From Raphanus sativus (Eukaryota > Streptophyta > Magnoliopsida > Brassicales > Brassicaceae): 64,000 bases of DNA. Within the stretch, counting starts at the first letter, position 1. Every line of letters starts with the position of its first letter. The DNA lies in NCBI RefSeq assembly GCF_000801105.2, contig NC_079515.1, forward strand, positions 24,203,407 to 24,267,406, given 5' to 3'. The notes under the pieces were generated by a model. The model worked only from the letters and a program-made list of their open reading frames with translations. It was not told the origin of the DNA and searched no databases. The position numbers and the translations under genes were made by a program. Shown piece after piece: positions 1 through 11,063 of this stretch.

Positions 1-3000
1 TCAAGTCCTCAACGGCAGCGGTTTGGCTTATCTTTCGGACAAAGGCCAAGTGTTAAGTTTCTGTAAAGGAAGAAGACAAAATGAGATACAAGAAAGTCAA
101 GGAGCTACCATAAAAGTCACGGTAGCAGCAAAAGGTTTACATTTCGGTGATAACGAGCATAAGGGTTGTGTCCATAGCAACAAGCAGTTTATTCTGGCTC
201 ATCACATTAGTTTTCTTAACTAGTGTTCGATGTGTCCAGTATATATATAAATCTCTAAAAAAACAAAAGTTTTGTAAAATGAATATTGTAGCATGGAATT
301 GCCGAGGAGTAGGAGCTGATCTAACAAAGGAACATCTTGATGAGTTATATCATTGTTTCCTACCTAAATTTTTATTTTTATCAGAAACAAAAAATAATCG
401 TCATGTTCTCCAAAATTTGCAAGTATCTTATGGTTACGATCAAGTTTGTACCGTAGAGCCTCGTGGACGAAGCGGTGGTCTAGCACTTTTTTATATGGAT
501 GATCCTTTGGTTACTATTTTGTATGCGGATACGCACATGATTGATATTGAAACCAGATTTGAAGGACATGCAGTTTTTATGACTTTTGTGTATGGCGACC
601 CTGTTGTTAGACATCGAGACCTAGTTTGGGAACGATTGTCACGCATGAGTACCAACCGAAGTGGGGCGTGGTTTATGATTGGAGATTTCAATGAGATCAC
701 TGGTAACCATGAAAAGAGGGGAGGAAGACGTCGTTTAGAGAGCTCTTTCCTCCCTTTCCGTATCATGTTAGAAAATTGTGGGATGCTTGATTTCCCATAT
801 AAAGGTAATTCCTTCTCGTGGGTGGGAAGAAGAAGTACCGGAAAAGTTAAATGCAAGCTTGATAGAGCAGTGGCAAATGAAGAATGGCATGCCTTATTTG
901 GCCAGTCAGTTGTAGAATTCCTACGACTATGGGGTTCAGATCACCGGCCGGTCCTAGCACGCATTCAATCTATCTCCCGAAGGACAAGGAAAAATTTCAG
1001 ATTTGACAAAAGGTGGATAGGAAAACCAGGCTTTAAAGAAGCAGTAACCTCGGGGTGGGGACAGTTTGATGTAATTCCAGTTCGGAATTTTCATCAAAAA
1101 GTTACCTCATGTCGAAATAAAATCAGTTCTTGGAGAAAGAATAATCCTACAAACTCTGCCGTCTTGATTGAAGAATTAAAAAATAAAATAGATCTTGCCG
1201 AAGATGATGAAAACTCTACAACTGAAGAATTGGAGGATCTAAGAAGACAGCTTATTATGACCTTTAGAGAAGAGAACTCTTTTTGGGAACAAAAGAGTAG
1301 GGACCAATGGCACAAATATGGGGATAGAAACACAAAATTCCACCATGGCATCACCAAGCAAAGGAGAGCCCAAAATCGGATCATCAGTATAAAAGACAAA
1401 CATGGGAATCTAGTAGAGAGAGAGATCGAGGTGGAGAACGTGGCTGTTCAATACTTTCGAGATCTTTTCTCTACTTCCTCACCATCAGAGATAGATAATT
1501 CCCTGTGGTTCATTTCAGTGAAGGTGACCCAGGCTGACAATGGTTTACTCTTAGAGAAACCGTCAGAACAAGAAATTAGAAAAGCCCTTTTTGATATAAA
1601 CCCGGATAAAGCACCCGGACCGGATGGCATGACGAGTAGATTGTTCCAAAGATTCTGGCGGGAGATGCGTCAAGATATAGTTAAACTTGTACAAGACTTT
1701 TTCGAGACTGGCCTATTCGATCCTGCTTTGAATCAAACGAATATCTGCCTCATTCCAAAAAAGAAGAAACCTCGGGATATGTCTGAATTCCGACCCATTA
1801 GCCTCTGTAATGTTAGCTACAAGATTATATCTAAGCTAATTTGCAAGAGACTGAAGAGGGTTATTCCGCGTTTGATCTCAGAGACACAATCTGCCTTTGT
1901 AGCCAAACGCTTGATCACGGATAACATCCTAATAGCACAAGAAAATTTTCATGCCTTGAGGACAAACCAGAGATGTAGACAAGACTTTATGGCTATCAAA
2001 ACAGACATGAGCAAAGCCTACGATAGAGTAGAATGGAATTTCATATCAGCTTTGATGGAGAAGATGGGCTTTGATAAAAGACTAGTTGACCTCATTATGT
2101 GTTGTGTCACGTCGGTCTCATATCAAGTCTTAGTCAACGGGCAACCGAGGGGAAAAATCCTACCAAAGAGAGGCTTGAGACAAGGAGATCCTCTCTCCCC
2201 TTTTTTGTTTATCTTGTGCACCGAATCACTGATCTCACTCCTAAATGGAGCAGAAATGGAGAAGAAGATTATTGGGCTTCGGGTTGCAAGAGCGAGCCCA
2301 AGGGTCTCCCATCTCCTTTTTGCAGATGATAGTCTTTTCTTTTGCAAGGCAGAATTAAGCCAATGCAAAGAGATCATGGACATTCTCGACATATATGGAA
2401 AAGCCTCAGGCCAAAGATTAAACACGTCAAAATCTTCCATGTTCTTTGGAAACCGAGTGGAGTCTTCTCGGAAAAAAGATATAAAAGAAGCGTTAGGGTT
2501 CTCTTCTGAAGGAGGCATGGGGATGTACCTTGGATTACCTGAACAAATTGGTGGTTCGAAGATGAAAGTGTTCTCTTTTGTACAAGATCGTCTCATTGGA
2601 CGAACAAATAATTGGTCATCGAGACTTCTCTCGAAAGGAGGAAAAGAAGTCCAGATTAAATCGGTGGCTCAAGCAGTCCCGACTTATGTTATGTCATGCT
2701 ACTTACTTCCACAGGGTATTACTGATAAGCTCAGGAGCACGACTTCAAACTTTTGGTGGAGCTCAAAACAAAACAGCAGAGGTTTACATTGGATAGCATG
2801 GAACGAAGTCTGTACTCCTAAAAATTTGGGAGGACTAGGTTTTCGAGATTTCCACGATTTCAACATAGCGCTTCTTGCAAAACAACTGTGGAGATTAATT
2901 CATTACCCAAACTCTTTACTGGCACGAGTTCTAAAAGGAAGGTATTATCATCACACCTCTCCTTTAGAAGATCGACGGACATACTCACCATCATATGGAT

Positions 3001-4454
3001 GGCGTAGTATCATGGCAGCAAAACCTCTACTCCTCTCGGGTTTACGGAAGACAATTGGATCGGGCAACGATACGAGAGTATGGAGTGAGCCTTGGGTTCC
3101 AGATTCAAGGGCGCGACCACCGAGACCTGCCGAACATATTGTCTACAGGCTCCCCCAGCTCCTGGTTCAGTCCTTTATTAAGGATGATACCAAGGAGTGG
3201 GATATACCACTTTTGAGAGAATTCTTTCATCCTGATGATATACCTTTGATACTTGGGGTAAAACCCTCTCGCTCCCTATTACCAGATGGTTATGCTTGGA
3301 ACCATACTAAGTCAGGAGTATATTCAGTTAAGACCGGTTATGATCTACTTCAATCAATGAAACGGAGTCTTACACAGGATGTGGTTAGTGAACCGAGCTT
3401 CACGTGTCTTCTAAGCCATGTTTGGAAGATAAAAGCTCCAAGCAAGATGAAGCATTTCCTGTGGCAAGCTCTCTCGGGCTGTGTGGCAACAGCAGAGAGG
3501 CTCACTTATAGACACCTGGGTACCGATAGGAGTTGTCCTAGATGTGCTGCCCCAGTGGAGTCGATTAATCATCTTCTTTTTGAGTGCCTCCCAGCCCTGC
3601 AGGTTTGGGCTTTATCGGACTATCCGTCCCTTCCGGGTTACTTCCCGAGTATATCTATATACCAAAACATGAACTTTCTGTTTTGGAAGACAAAAGAGGT
3701 GGCTCCCTTGAGACCACAACTCGATACCTTCCCATGGATCTGTTGGTACATCTGGAAGGCGAGGAACGACAAACTCTTCAATGGGAAAGTCGTATCCCCG
3801 ATGGATACTCTTCAACATGCGACACTCGAGGCCGAATGTTGGAGGACGGCTAACGAAAAGGAGGATGAAGAGGGGGAACATGACGGTACCCATTCTTCAG
3901 AAGTGGAGACAGTGCCCCCTTGGATACCCCGAATCCCTACCTGCCGAATTGATGCTTCATGGATTGATAATAGCAGTGTTAGTGGCTTAGGGTGGAATTT
4001 CAAGGACCAAATGGGCTCTGTATCCTTTGGACAGAGGGCTTGTAGCAGGAGCCTCTCAGCACTTCACGCTGAGATGGAAGGTTTACTCTGGGCAGCTTCA
4101 TGTATGAGGAACATGAGGATCACCACGATAAGTTTCGAGACGGACTGCACAGATCTGGTGGACATGATTACGAATCCGGGGGAGTGGCCAGCATTCGCGA
4201 CAGAGATCGGGATTTTCCAGGGCCTCCATGAAAATTTTGAGGATGTGAGACTATCTCATATTCCTCGAAACATGAATGGACGGGCCGATGCTCTAGCTAA
4301 AGAAGCAAGAAAGAGATGATACATTTTTTCCCATATAGATCAGACCCGGTCAGATGGAGAGACTCCACGGAGACTCGGCTCGTCGGACCACCACTTGATC
4401 TAGATAAGATGGGCAGCTGACAAAAAGAAAAAAAAAAAAAAAAAAAAAAAAAAA
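1..4454 (+). mobile_element. LINE (non-LTR retrotransposon), 5' end outside window
   Basis: The element runs from the window edge to a pure A-rich tail at 4422-4454. It contains an intact ORF2 (279-4319). The first ~220 bases are open in one frame and may be the end of an ORF1/gag-like frame, but no zinc knuckle is visible. The 3' untranslated region is short (~100 bases) and runs directly into the poly(A). Target-site duplications cannot be checked because the 5' end is outside the window. The uninterrupted long ORF and clean tail suggest a fairly recent insertion. Confidence 0.92.
279..4319 (+). CDS. LINE ORF2: endonuclease / reverse transcriptase / RNase H
   Basis: A 1346-residue polyprotein that carries out target-primed reverse transcription. 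I chose the start at 279 because MNIVAWNCRGVG is the standard beginning of the plant LINE APE-type endonuclease; the frame is open further upstream to 147. The endonuclease covers roughly residues 1-230, with GDFNE near the middle and SDHRPV near its end. The reverse transcriptase covers about 430-760, with SKAYDRVEW, GLRQGDPLSPFLF and the catalytic LLFADD near residue 681. A zf-RVT zinc-binding domain (CPRC...HLLFEC) lies near 1050-1110. A C-terminal RNase H domain from about 1220 shows the acidic residues in RIDASW, HAEMEG and FETDCTD. No frameshift or stop is seen, so the protein could be functional. Confidence 0.95.
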   Translation: MNIVAWNCRGVGADLTKEHLDELYHCFLPKFLFLSETKNNRHVLQNLQVSYGYDQVCTVEPRGRSGGLALFYMDDPLVTILYADTHMIDIETRFEGHAVFMTFVYGDPVVRHRDLVWERLSRMSTNRSGAWFMIGDFNEITGNHEKRGGRRRLESSFLPFRIMLENCGMLDFPYKGNSFSWVGRRSTGKVKCKLDRAVANEEWHALFGQSVVEFLRLWGSDHRPVLARIQSISRRTRKNFRFDKRWIGKPGFKEAVTSGWGQFDVIPVRNFHQKVTSCRNKISSWRKNNPTNSAVLIEELKNKIDLAEDDENSTTEELEDLRRQLIMTFREENSFWEQKSRDQWHKYGDRNTKFHHGITKQRRAQNRIISIKDKHGNLVEREIEVENVAVQYFRDLFSTSSPSEIDNSLWFISVKVTQADNGLLLEKPSEQEIRKALFDINPDKAPGPDGMTSRLFQRFWREMRQDIVKLVQDFFETGLFDPALNQTNICLIPKKKKPRDMSEFRPISLCNVSYKIISKLICKRLKRVIPRLISETQSAFVAKRLITDNILIAQENFHALRTNQRCRQDFMAIKTDMSKAYDRVEWNFISALMEKMGFDKRLVDLIMCCVTSVSYQVLVNGQPRGKILPKRGLRQGDPLSPFLFILCTESLISLLNGAEMEKKIIGLRVARASPRVSHLLFADDSLFFCKAELSQCKEIMDILDIYGKASGQRLNTSKSSMFFGNRVESSRKKDIKEALGFSSEGGMGMYLGLPEQIGGSKMKVFSFVQDRLIGRTNNWSSRLLSKGGKEVQIKSVAQAVPTYVMSCYLLPQGITDKLRSTTSNFWWSSKQNSRGLHWIAWNEVCTPKNLGGLGFRDFHDFNIALLAKQLWRLIHYPNSLLARVLKGRYYHHTSPLEDRRTYSPSYGWRSIMAAKPLLLSGLRKTIGSGNDTRVWSEPWVPDSRARPPRPAEHIVYRLPQLLVQSFIKDDTKEWDIPLLREFFHPDDIPLILGVKPSRSLLPDGYAWNHTKSGVYSVKTGYDLLQSMKRSLTQDVVSEPSFTCLLSHVWKIKAPSKMKHFLWQALSGCVATAERLTYRHLGTDRSCPRCAAPVESINHLLFECLPALQVWALSDYPSLPGYFPSISIYQNMNFLFWKTKEVAPLRPQLDTFPWICWYIWKARNDKLFNGKVVSPMDTLQHATLEAECWRTANEKEDEEGEHDGTHSSEVETVPPWIPRIPTCRIDASWIDNSSVSGLGWNFKDQMGSVSFGQRACSRSLSALHAEMEGLLWAASCMRNMRITTISFETDCTDLVDMITNPGEWPAFATEIGIFQGLHENFEDVRLSHIPRNMNGRADALAKEARKR

Positions 4455-4934
4455 GAAGATTTTTCAGTTAAGATTCATGTCAGTGCTTTGCTTAAGGAAG
4501 CCAGGTTCGATTTATCTCTTGTTACCATATTCTCAGGACATAATTTTTACCTGCATCACAGAACTGGTCCACTGGAAACAGATTTAAGGACTGGGCTCAA
4601 TTACAACTTCTTGGCCCATGCAGCCCACATTAATGTAAAGTCACAAGCCACAAGGCTCAACTTTTCTCCCCCCCCCCAACTTCAGCCCACTTATCGGTGC
4701 CGGTTAGGTATTAAAGCTGAAAATGTTCTGGTCTGATACTTCCCAAACAGTTAAACCGTTTAATATCAGTAACCCGAGGTCTTATATGAACGGGTCCCAT
4801 TGACATCCCACGTGTCACTAATGAAGATGGACCAAGAGATTGAAAGGCTAAGGAAAAATCACATTGTCCGGCAGAGAATCGAAGAAGAAACAACAACACT
4901 CACAAGATCCTCTTTTGTCCGTACTGAAAACACG

Positions 4935-5428
4935 ATGGACATTTCTGTTCGAATCTCCTCCGTCTTAAGATCATCTAATCTCTGTCTGATTTCCCCTAGA
5001 TCATCATCTTCCTCTAGATTCCTCTGCTCCAAAAGAACCCCCGACGAATCTCCCAAAAACGACAACGGTGAGAAAAAAATGAATAAATCAATTATATCTC
5101 GAAGCTAGTGCTCATGTGTAACAAAACTGGTTTCTTGCTTTTATTGTGACTCTCAGGTGATAATAGATCGTCGAGGGACTGGGACAAAGCGTGGAAGAGT
5201 TTCAAGAAACAGAGCAAGAAGACGTTCTTCTCTCAGTTCAACGTCGACAAGTACGTGACGTGGAATCCTCCGAGATCGGAGTTTCCGTTGTCGGAAGAAG
5301 TTGATCCAATCAAAAGAACAGAGAGATCTAATCTCATGCTTTGGACAAGTCCAAAGTTCACACTAGTCGGAGCCATCGTCATTGTCTCTTTCCTCCTTCT
5401 CTACACCATCCTTGCTCCTGTCAAGTAA
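4935..5428 (+). CDS. Small plant-specific protein with C-terminal membrane segment, probably plastid-targeted
   Basis: Two exons, 4935-5067 and 5157-5428, joined by a canonical GT-AG intron, give a 134-residue protein. The N-terminus is rich in Ser and Arg and poor in acids, like a transit peptide. The middle is basic (WKSFKKQSKKTFF, then VTWNPPRSEFPLSEE). A single hydrophobic segment of ~20 residues precedes the terminal LAPVK. Upstream in-frame ATGs exist from 4800, but the ATG at 4935 starts the transit-like region and is preferred. By position it should correspond to Arabidopsis At3g53470, an uncharacterised protein; this is from memory. No function can be assigned from the sequence. Confidence 0.75.
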
Positions 5429-5860
5429 ATATCATTTTTTTTCCTCATACACTGCAAAGGCGATTCATGATCTTAGTGGTGTAATATTCAGCTTCTGAAT
5501 GTGTTCCTACTGTTTATATACAGCACTTTTTTACCAATCAGATTTTGATTTCGGCAAATGAGAGGATGCAATTTTTTTTTCTGTGCACAAGAGGATGCAT
5601 TTTTCTAACTGTGGCCTGGTAGTGGTAACCACCTTATTGTTAGTCAATGTCACAGAAACACGACCAAAATACAAAATTATAAGCATTTGACACATCCAAT
5701 GACAAGTTAACGCCAGTTCTTCCGTTTGCTGTCGTAAATGTTAGGAAATTAAAGAGGCAAATAGAATCAGCTGTCATTTATATTTGTTCTGTAATAGAAC
5801 GAACTGAATGTAAAAAAGAAAATGCATAAACAATCGAAAGCTTTATTCATAAGAGTTTAC
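5429..5860. other. Intergenic, 3' flanks of two convergent genes
   Basis: This stretch lies between the stop of the small membrane-protein gene and the 3' end of the minus-strand SR protein gene. It is AT-rich and contains likely 3' untranslated regions. I see no gene, repeat or RNA in it. Confidence 0.5.
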
Positions 5861-6035
5861 AAACGAGAATATTATAAATATGTTTTGCTAAAAACAAGTT
5901 TATGAAACATAACAAAGTTTAAAAGTTGTCTCAAGACAAACAAACGAGTCCACAACGAAAAAGTTTAAGGAACAACACCCAATTGACACACAATGATACA
6001 TTGAGCTTCTTACCCTGTTTGGGGGTAACGAGCCA

Positions 6036-7767
6036 TCACGGTGACTCGCTGCCTTTAGGGGAAGAACGGTTAAGCTCAGGCTCATCATCAATGGGGCTCC
6101 TGTCTTGAGCAGGACTTTCTTCACCTCCCGCAATAGGACTCGCAGAGTTCTTGCCATTACCATTCTCCCTTGGGCTGGCTTCATAGTCCGACCCAACTTG
6201 CTTTTCTAGTTTTGGGCTTGCATCTACGGCTCTTCGCTCTGGACTAAGGCTTTGGTCTTTGCCTATGGGAGATACGGATCGCTCCATTGCCTTGGGACTG
6301 AGTGATCTATCCTCCACGCTTCTCTCTCTTCTCACTGGCGATCGTGAACGGCTGATGAAAAACAAAACGCACCAGTTAATACCAACAGATCCATAGCTCA
6401 TGTAGAAAAAAGCATTGCAAACATAAGAACAACGATCTAGCGTATGCTTTTCTAACCTGTAGCTACGACCACGGCTGTAACTACGGCTACGGCTTGGGCT
6501 TCTTCTGCGGCGAGGGGAGCGGGATTTAACTGGTGACCTGGAGTAGCTTCCACCACGCCTGGATCATTACAACCCAAAGAAGTAATCAGCATCAGCTTAA
6601 AAAAGGAACTTCTTTCACAAACAAGAATTTAGAAATTAAAAGAGTACCTGGCCTTCTTAGGACTAGGACTGTTCTTGCAGTTTCTCTCAATGTGTCCTCT
6701 TTCACCACATCGGTAACATTTGTTCTTCCAGTCACCTGCTGTGCAGTCTCTAGCCCAATGACCATCAACACCACAGTTAAAACAGCGACCAGAACCAGGA
6801 GGAGGACCTCTGCTGCCACCGTCCCGAGAACCACGAGGAGCCTATCATCAATTAAAGGATTTTTGCAAGGCATCATCAGTAATTTACATGAAACTAGTGG
6901 AGGAGCCAATAATACAGAGACAGAACAAACAAACTAACCCCTCTGGAAGCCTCGACAGTGATGCGACTTCCATCGAAGTCTCGTCCATCTAAGTAGTATC
7001 TTGCGTCATCAGCATCACGAGGATCGCTAAATTCCTGTTCTCAACATGTGAGGGACAAAGATATATGCACAAAATACATGTGTACGAGAATACACAAATT
7101 CAAACCCTCTGATAAAAGGTGATAGATATAACTTACAACAAAGGCGTAGTCGCGCTTCATATCAACATCCCGTACTCTGCGGAAAGTGTAGCCAGAAAAT
7201 CAAGGCCCATCATTTACTTAAAACACCATTCTGAGACTCTAGTAGGGCCAAGTCCCACTAAAAAACATGCAATAAATGAACAAACAAAATCGCCGATGCA
7301 CCATCTATAACACCAGGCGAGAGAGTTCCCACCAAATTACACCAACACCAAGTCCACACAACTCATCAAACATCTCTCCAGGTTAGGCAAACCCCCCACA
7401 GAGAAACCTTCAACAACATCATTCAAGTTAAGAAAGCAAAGCAAACAAAACACTAAGCCTAGATCCAAATAACTCATTGGATGCCTAATGTTCACATTGT
7501 GTACACATCTCCCCCCAAGACGAATCATTCCTCATTCATCATTACAAAAGTATACTAAAACTCAATCCTTTCCCTTATCTCCCACAAGAAGAATCATTCC
7601 CGATTCAAAAAAAATCAAGATATGACAATCAAATTACATAAAAATTGATATGAACTTTACCTTCCGTATCTGCTGAAAAGACGCTCAAGATCCCTGCTGC
7701 GAGTTCTAGATGACAAACGGCCAACGTAGAGGCGAGTGTTTCCATATCGATCATCAAATCGAGGCAT
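6036..7767 (-). CDS. RS2Z32: SR splicing factor, RS2Z type (one RRM, two CCHC zinc knuckles)
   Basis: Six coding exons on the minus strand: 7661-7767, 7137-7176, 6939-7034, 6648-6841, 6457-6558 and 6036-6351. They add up to a 284-residue protein that acts in pre-mRNA splice-site selection in the nucleus. The N-terminal RRM starts at [18 protein letters not shown] and includes RDYAFVEFSD (RNP1). A Gly/Arg hinge follows, then two zinc knuckles, [14 protein letters not shown] and [14 protein letters not shown]. The C-terminus is an RS domain followed by an SP-rich tail ([11 protein letters not shown]) ending KGSESP. The long first coding intron (7177-7660) is typical of RS2Z genes, where alternative splicing autoregulates expression. 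An untranslated intron probably lies at about 7780-7950. RS2Z32 rather than RS2Z33 is chosen because UXS1 is the neighbour, as at At3g53500-53520. Confidence 0.93.
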
Positions 7768-7983
7768 ATTTCAAATCTGCAAAACTTTATACAATAATCT
7801 TATCAGGCGCTTTGATCAAAAAAAAAAAAAAAAAATCTTATCAGGCGCATGCGTACGAACAGTGAAGAATCAGGAAACAGATTGAAACCTATTGATTAAG
7901 AGAAGGAAGATCAATGAAAGAGGATCCAATTACACACAGACTCTTCGTACCTTCTTGAGACGACGGCGATAAGGAAGGAGAGT

Positions 7984-8310
7984 TAACCCTAATTAAGATG
8001 AAAGTGAAACCGCGGATAGGTTTTTTTCTTTGTCAGCAAAAGTCTTGGTTTCGTGACTCCTTATCTTTTAAATGTCGGAACCGACAAGCTTCAACGGTTC
8101 AGATTCGTTGTCGTTTTTTCAATCAACGGTTTAGAATCAACAGGTCGGTGTTACCAATATAGAAAACAAACAATCTATTATCCATGGACATATTGGGCTG
8201 GCCAATTAATAGAAATATTAGGCCCAATAGTGGTTAGAAAAAGTTAGGCCCAGTATTACATTTCTCTAAGACCATTAAAAAAATTAAGCCCAATATTGGG
8301 CCATGCTTAT
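7984..8310. promoter_or_regulatory. Compact divergent promoter with telo-box-like and site II motifs
   Basis: The region between the divergent RS2Z32 and UXS1 genes contains TTAACCCTAATT (telo-box-like, about 7984) and four TGGGCC/TGGGCT-type sites on either strand around 8194, 8220, 8247 and 8288-8302. The last forms the palindrome GCCCAATATTGGGC. Site II elements with a telo box are known in promoters of growth-linked plant genes bound by TCP factors. That these sites drive either gene here is inferred from position. Confidence 0.55.
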
Positions 8311-8604
8311 AATAAAAGCCTCGATGGATGTTTTCAACTTTTAACTAAAGTTTATGGATATGCTTTATGGTTAAGTTACCTGAATAATTATATACAAACA
8401 CCATAACGGAATAATTAAGATATTCATTCACTTGATGACAAAAAAAATGCGAACACTGTGCATCACGCTGCAGCAAGTAATCGCCGTGTAACCACCACAT
8501 CGCTCTCTTCTTCATCTCCAAACGGTTGAATCTGTCGAGATCCCAAACACTCTCTCCCTGCAACTCCCGAGACGACGAAGCTCTCTATTCGGAAGCTCTC
8601 CACT

Positions 8605-10774
8605 ATGAAGCAGCTTCACAAGCAAATGAGCTCGAAGCGCGACGACGATACGATCCCCATGAGCCAATCGTCTCCTTACTCTCCCAAGGCCTTAAAGCAC
8701 CCCAGATCTCTCCCCAGATCGCTCAACTACCTCTTCCGCGAACAGAGACTCCTCTTCATCCTCGTCGGGATCTTGATCGGATCAACCTTCTTCATCCTCC
8801 AGCCTTCTCTCTCCCGCCTATCCCCCGCCGAGTCCACCTCCCTCATCACCACCAGATCCGTCTCCAGCTCGCCTTCCAGGATGAGTTTCAACTACGGCGG
8901 TGGAGGTAGTAAAACCGGCCGCGTTCCCGTCGGTATCGGACCGCGGAGGCTGAGGATCGTCGTCACCGGGGGAGCTGGATTCGTCGGGAGCCACCTCGTG
9001 GATAAGCTTATAGGGAGGGGAGATGAGGTGATCGTGATCGATAACTTCTTCACGGGGAGGAAGGAGAATCTGGTTCATCTGTTCTCGAATCCGAGGTTTG
9101 AGCTCATTCGTCACGATGTGGTTGAGCCGATACTCCTCGAGGTTGATCAGATTTACCATTTGGCTTGCCCTGCTTCACCTGTTCACTACAAGTATAATCC
9201 TGTCAAGACTATCATATCCTTTTTAAATTAATTTCTATATATATATATATATATATTCGTTTTAGTACTTTTGTTTATTTTGATAAATCTCGTGTGATGG
9301 TTACTTATGATCCTTAACGATGGTTTTCACAAGACGAATGTAATGGGAACACTCAATATGTTGGGACTTGCAAAGAGAGTTGGAGCAAGGTTTCTGCTCA
9401 CCAGCACAAGTGAAGTCTATGGAGATCCTCTTGAGCATCCACAGAAGGAGACGTATTGGGGCAATGTGAATCCAATTGGTGAGTTGGAAGATTCTGGATT
9501 TGCATTTCTTAGTTCATGAGATGTATAAGTAAAACGAGAGATTGGTTCACTAGTTCGTGGCATATTTTTTTTATAGGTGAAAGGAGTTGCTATGATGAAG
9601 GAAAGCGTACTGCTGAAACTCTGGCCATGGATTATCACCGAGGTGCAGGTGTCGAGGTAAATTGTTCCATAAATGCAAGCTCTTAGCGCAATTGATAGAT
9701 AGATTTATACAGTTTGCAACTCGTAGTCATTACCATGTGTTGCCTTTTGTGTCAGTTAGTGTCGGAATCATCCCCATGCTGTTTACCAAGATCTGTTACA
9801 TTTACGATGCGGTTTCTTATTTTAGTTGATAGGAGAATTTTCAATATTGGAATGTTTAGAGCTGGTGACTATATGTCCACAACAGTGATATATGACTGAG
9901 TGATCTCTTGACTAATTTTTCAATTTTCAGGTTAGAATTGCTCGTATTTTCAACACCTATGGACCCCGAATGTGCCTCGACGATGGGCGTGTTGTTAGTA
10001 ACTTTGTTGCACAGGTTTAGCTCTTTTATCAACGTAACACAACTTGTTTATGTTTATAGCCTTTTACAATATACACTCTCACAGAATAATGTTTTATATC
10101 TACGCAGACTATACGCAAACATCCGATGACTGTGTATGGTGATGGAAAACAAACTCGAAGCTTTCAGTATGTTTCCGACTTGGTAAGTAGAACAACCTCT
10201 GTTTCAGTTCAATCCGGATGTATGATTAGTTTCTCCAAGCAGTGCAAAAGAATATATAATGCCTTGATATATAACAAGATCTCTGTTTTCTAAGGTGGAT
10301 GGACTTGTAGCGTTAATGGAAAACGATCACGTAGGACCTTTCAATCTTGGTAACCCAGGGGAATTCACAATGCTTGAGCTTGCAGAGGTTTGCTTTACTT
10401 TTACAGTAATTATTTTTTTTTGGTTTGGTTCGTTTAATAATTTCAGTTTGAATCGGTTCTGTGCTCATCTTTAGAAAATTGCGTAATGTTCTTTTGAACT
10501 CAGTTTAGGATCATAGTTAACATGAAACATTCAGTTCTGTGTATGAAATGGGAACTTGTCTGCGCAGGTGGTTAAGGAGGTGATTGACTCGAGCGCAACT
10601 ATAGAGTTCAGACCGAACACAGCGGATGATCCTCACAAGAGAAAACCAGACATAAGCAAAGCAAAGGAACTTCTGAACTGGGAACCAAAGATCTCTCTGC
10701 GTGATGGTCTGCCTCGTATGGTAAGTGACTTCCGTAACCGAATCTTGAACGAAGACGAAGGCAAAGGTCTCTAA
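8605..10774 (+). CDS. UXS1: UDP-glucuronate decarboxylase (UDP-xylose synthase), membrane-anchored type
   Basis: Seven exons: 8605-9213, 9331-9478, 9577-9656, 9931-10014, 10108-10182, 10295-10387 and 10568-10774, giving 431 residues. The enzyme converts UDP-glucuronate to UDP-xylose with bound NAD+, supplying xylose for cell-wall xylan and xyloglucan, and sits in the Golgi membrane facing the lumen. The N-terminus [13 protein letters not shown] and one hydrophobic anchor ([17 protein letters not shown], residues ~48-65) match the type II isoform UXS1. The Rossmann motif [15 protein letters not shown], the [10 protein letters not shown] loop and the catalytic YDEGK (Tyr and Lys) are all present. 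Intron 1 is a U12-type AT-AC intron. The upstream ATG is the only one in frame. In Arabidopsis, At3g53510 (an ABCG transporter) lies between this gene and RS2Z32, as I recall; it is absent here. Confidence 0.96.
9214..9330 (+). other. U12-dependent (AT-AC) intron in UXS1
   Basis: The intron begins ATATCCTTT, a U12-type 5' splice site. It contains TCCTTAAC, the U12 branch-point consensus, about a dozen bases before its terminal AC (9329-9330). Removing exactly 9214-9330 joins VKTI to KTNVMG and restores the family sequence. Any GT-AG choice would leave a stop codon or break the conserved region. A (TA)n run lies inside at about 9237-9256. Confidence 0.93.
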
Positions 10775-11063
10775 GTGAGAGTCACACAAAGATCTTCCTT
10801 CTTGGTTTAAGATTCATATATGTATAGTCTCTTTCGCAAGAGCTCTCTGCTAAGTTTTTTTTTTCTTCTCTTCTTGTCTTATTTCTTTTTCTTTTTTTTT
10901 TGTTCTTCCATCAGTGACACAAATTACTACTGACATTACTTTAGCTAATATATTTTAGTTGTCTTTAATGGATTACTATTTTGGCCAGTCACTAGGGCCA
11001 ATTGGGCTCAATTTTAGTGGAAGAATATAGTAATATTTTTCCGTTCATGTTCCCTTCACATTA
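10775..11063. other. UXS1 3' flank
   Basis: Contains the UXS1 3' untranslated region, with a T/C-rich run at about 10855-10900, followed by AT-rich DNA up to the Helitron. No gene is seen. Confidence 0.5.

Noticed and set aside
491..2596. Long antisense open frames across the LINE
   Set aside because: Shadows of ORF2 with no recognisable domains.
9214..9231. UXS1 exon 1 extension ending ISFLN
   Set aside because: This is read-through into the U12 intron; the conserved VKTI-KTNV junction shows the exon ends at 9213.
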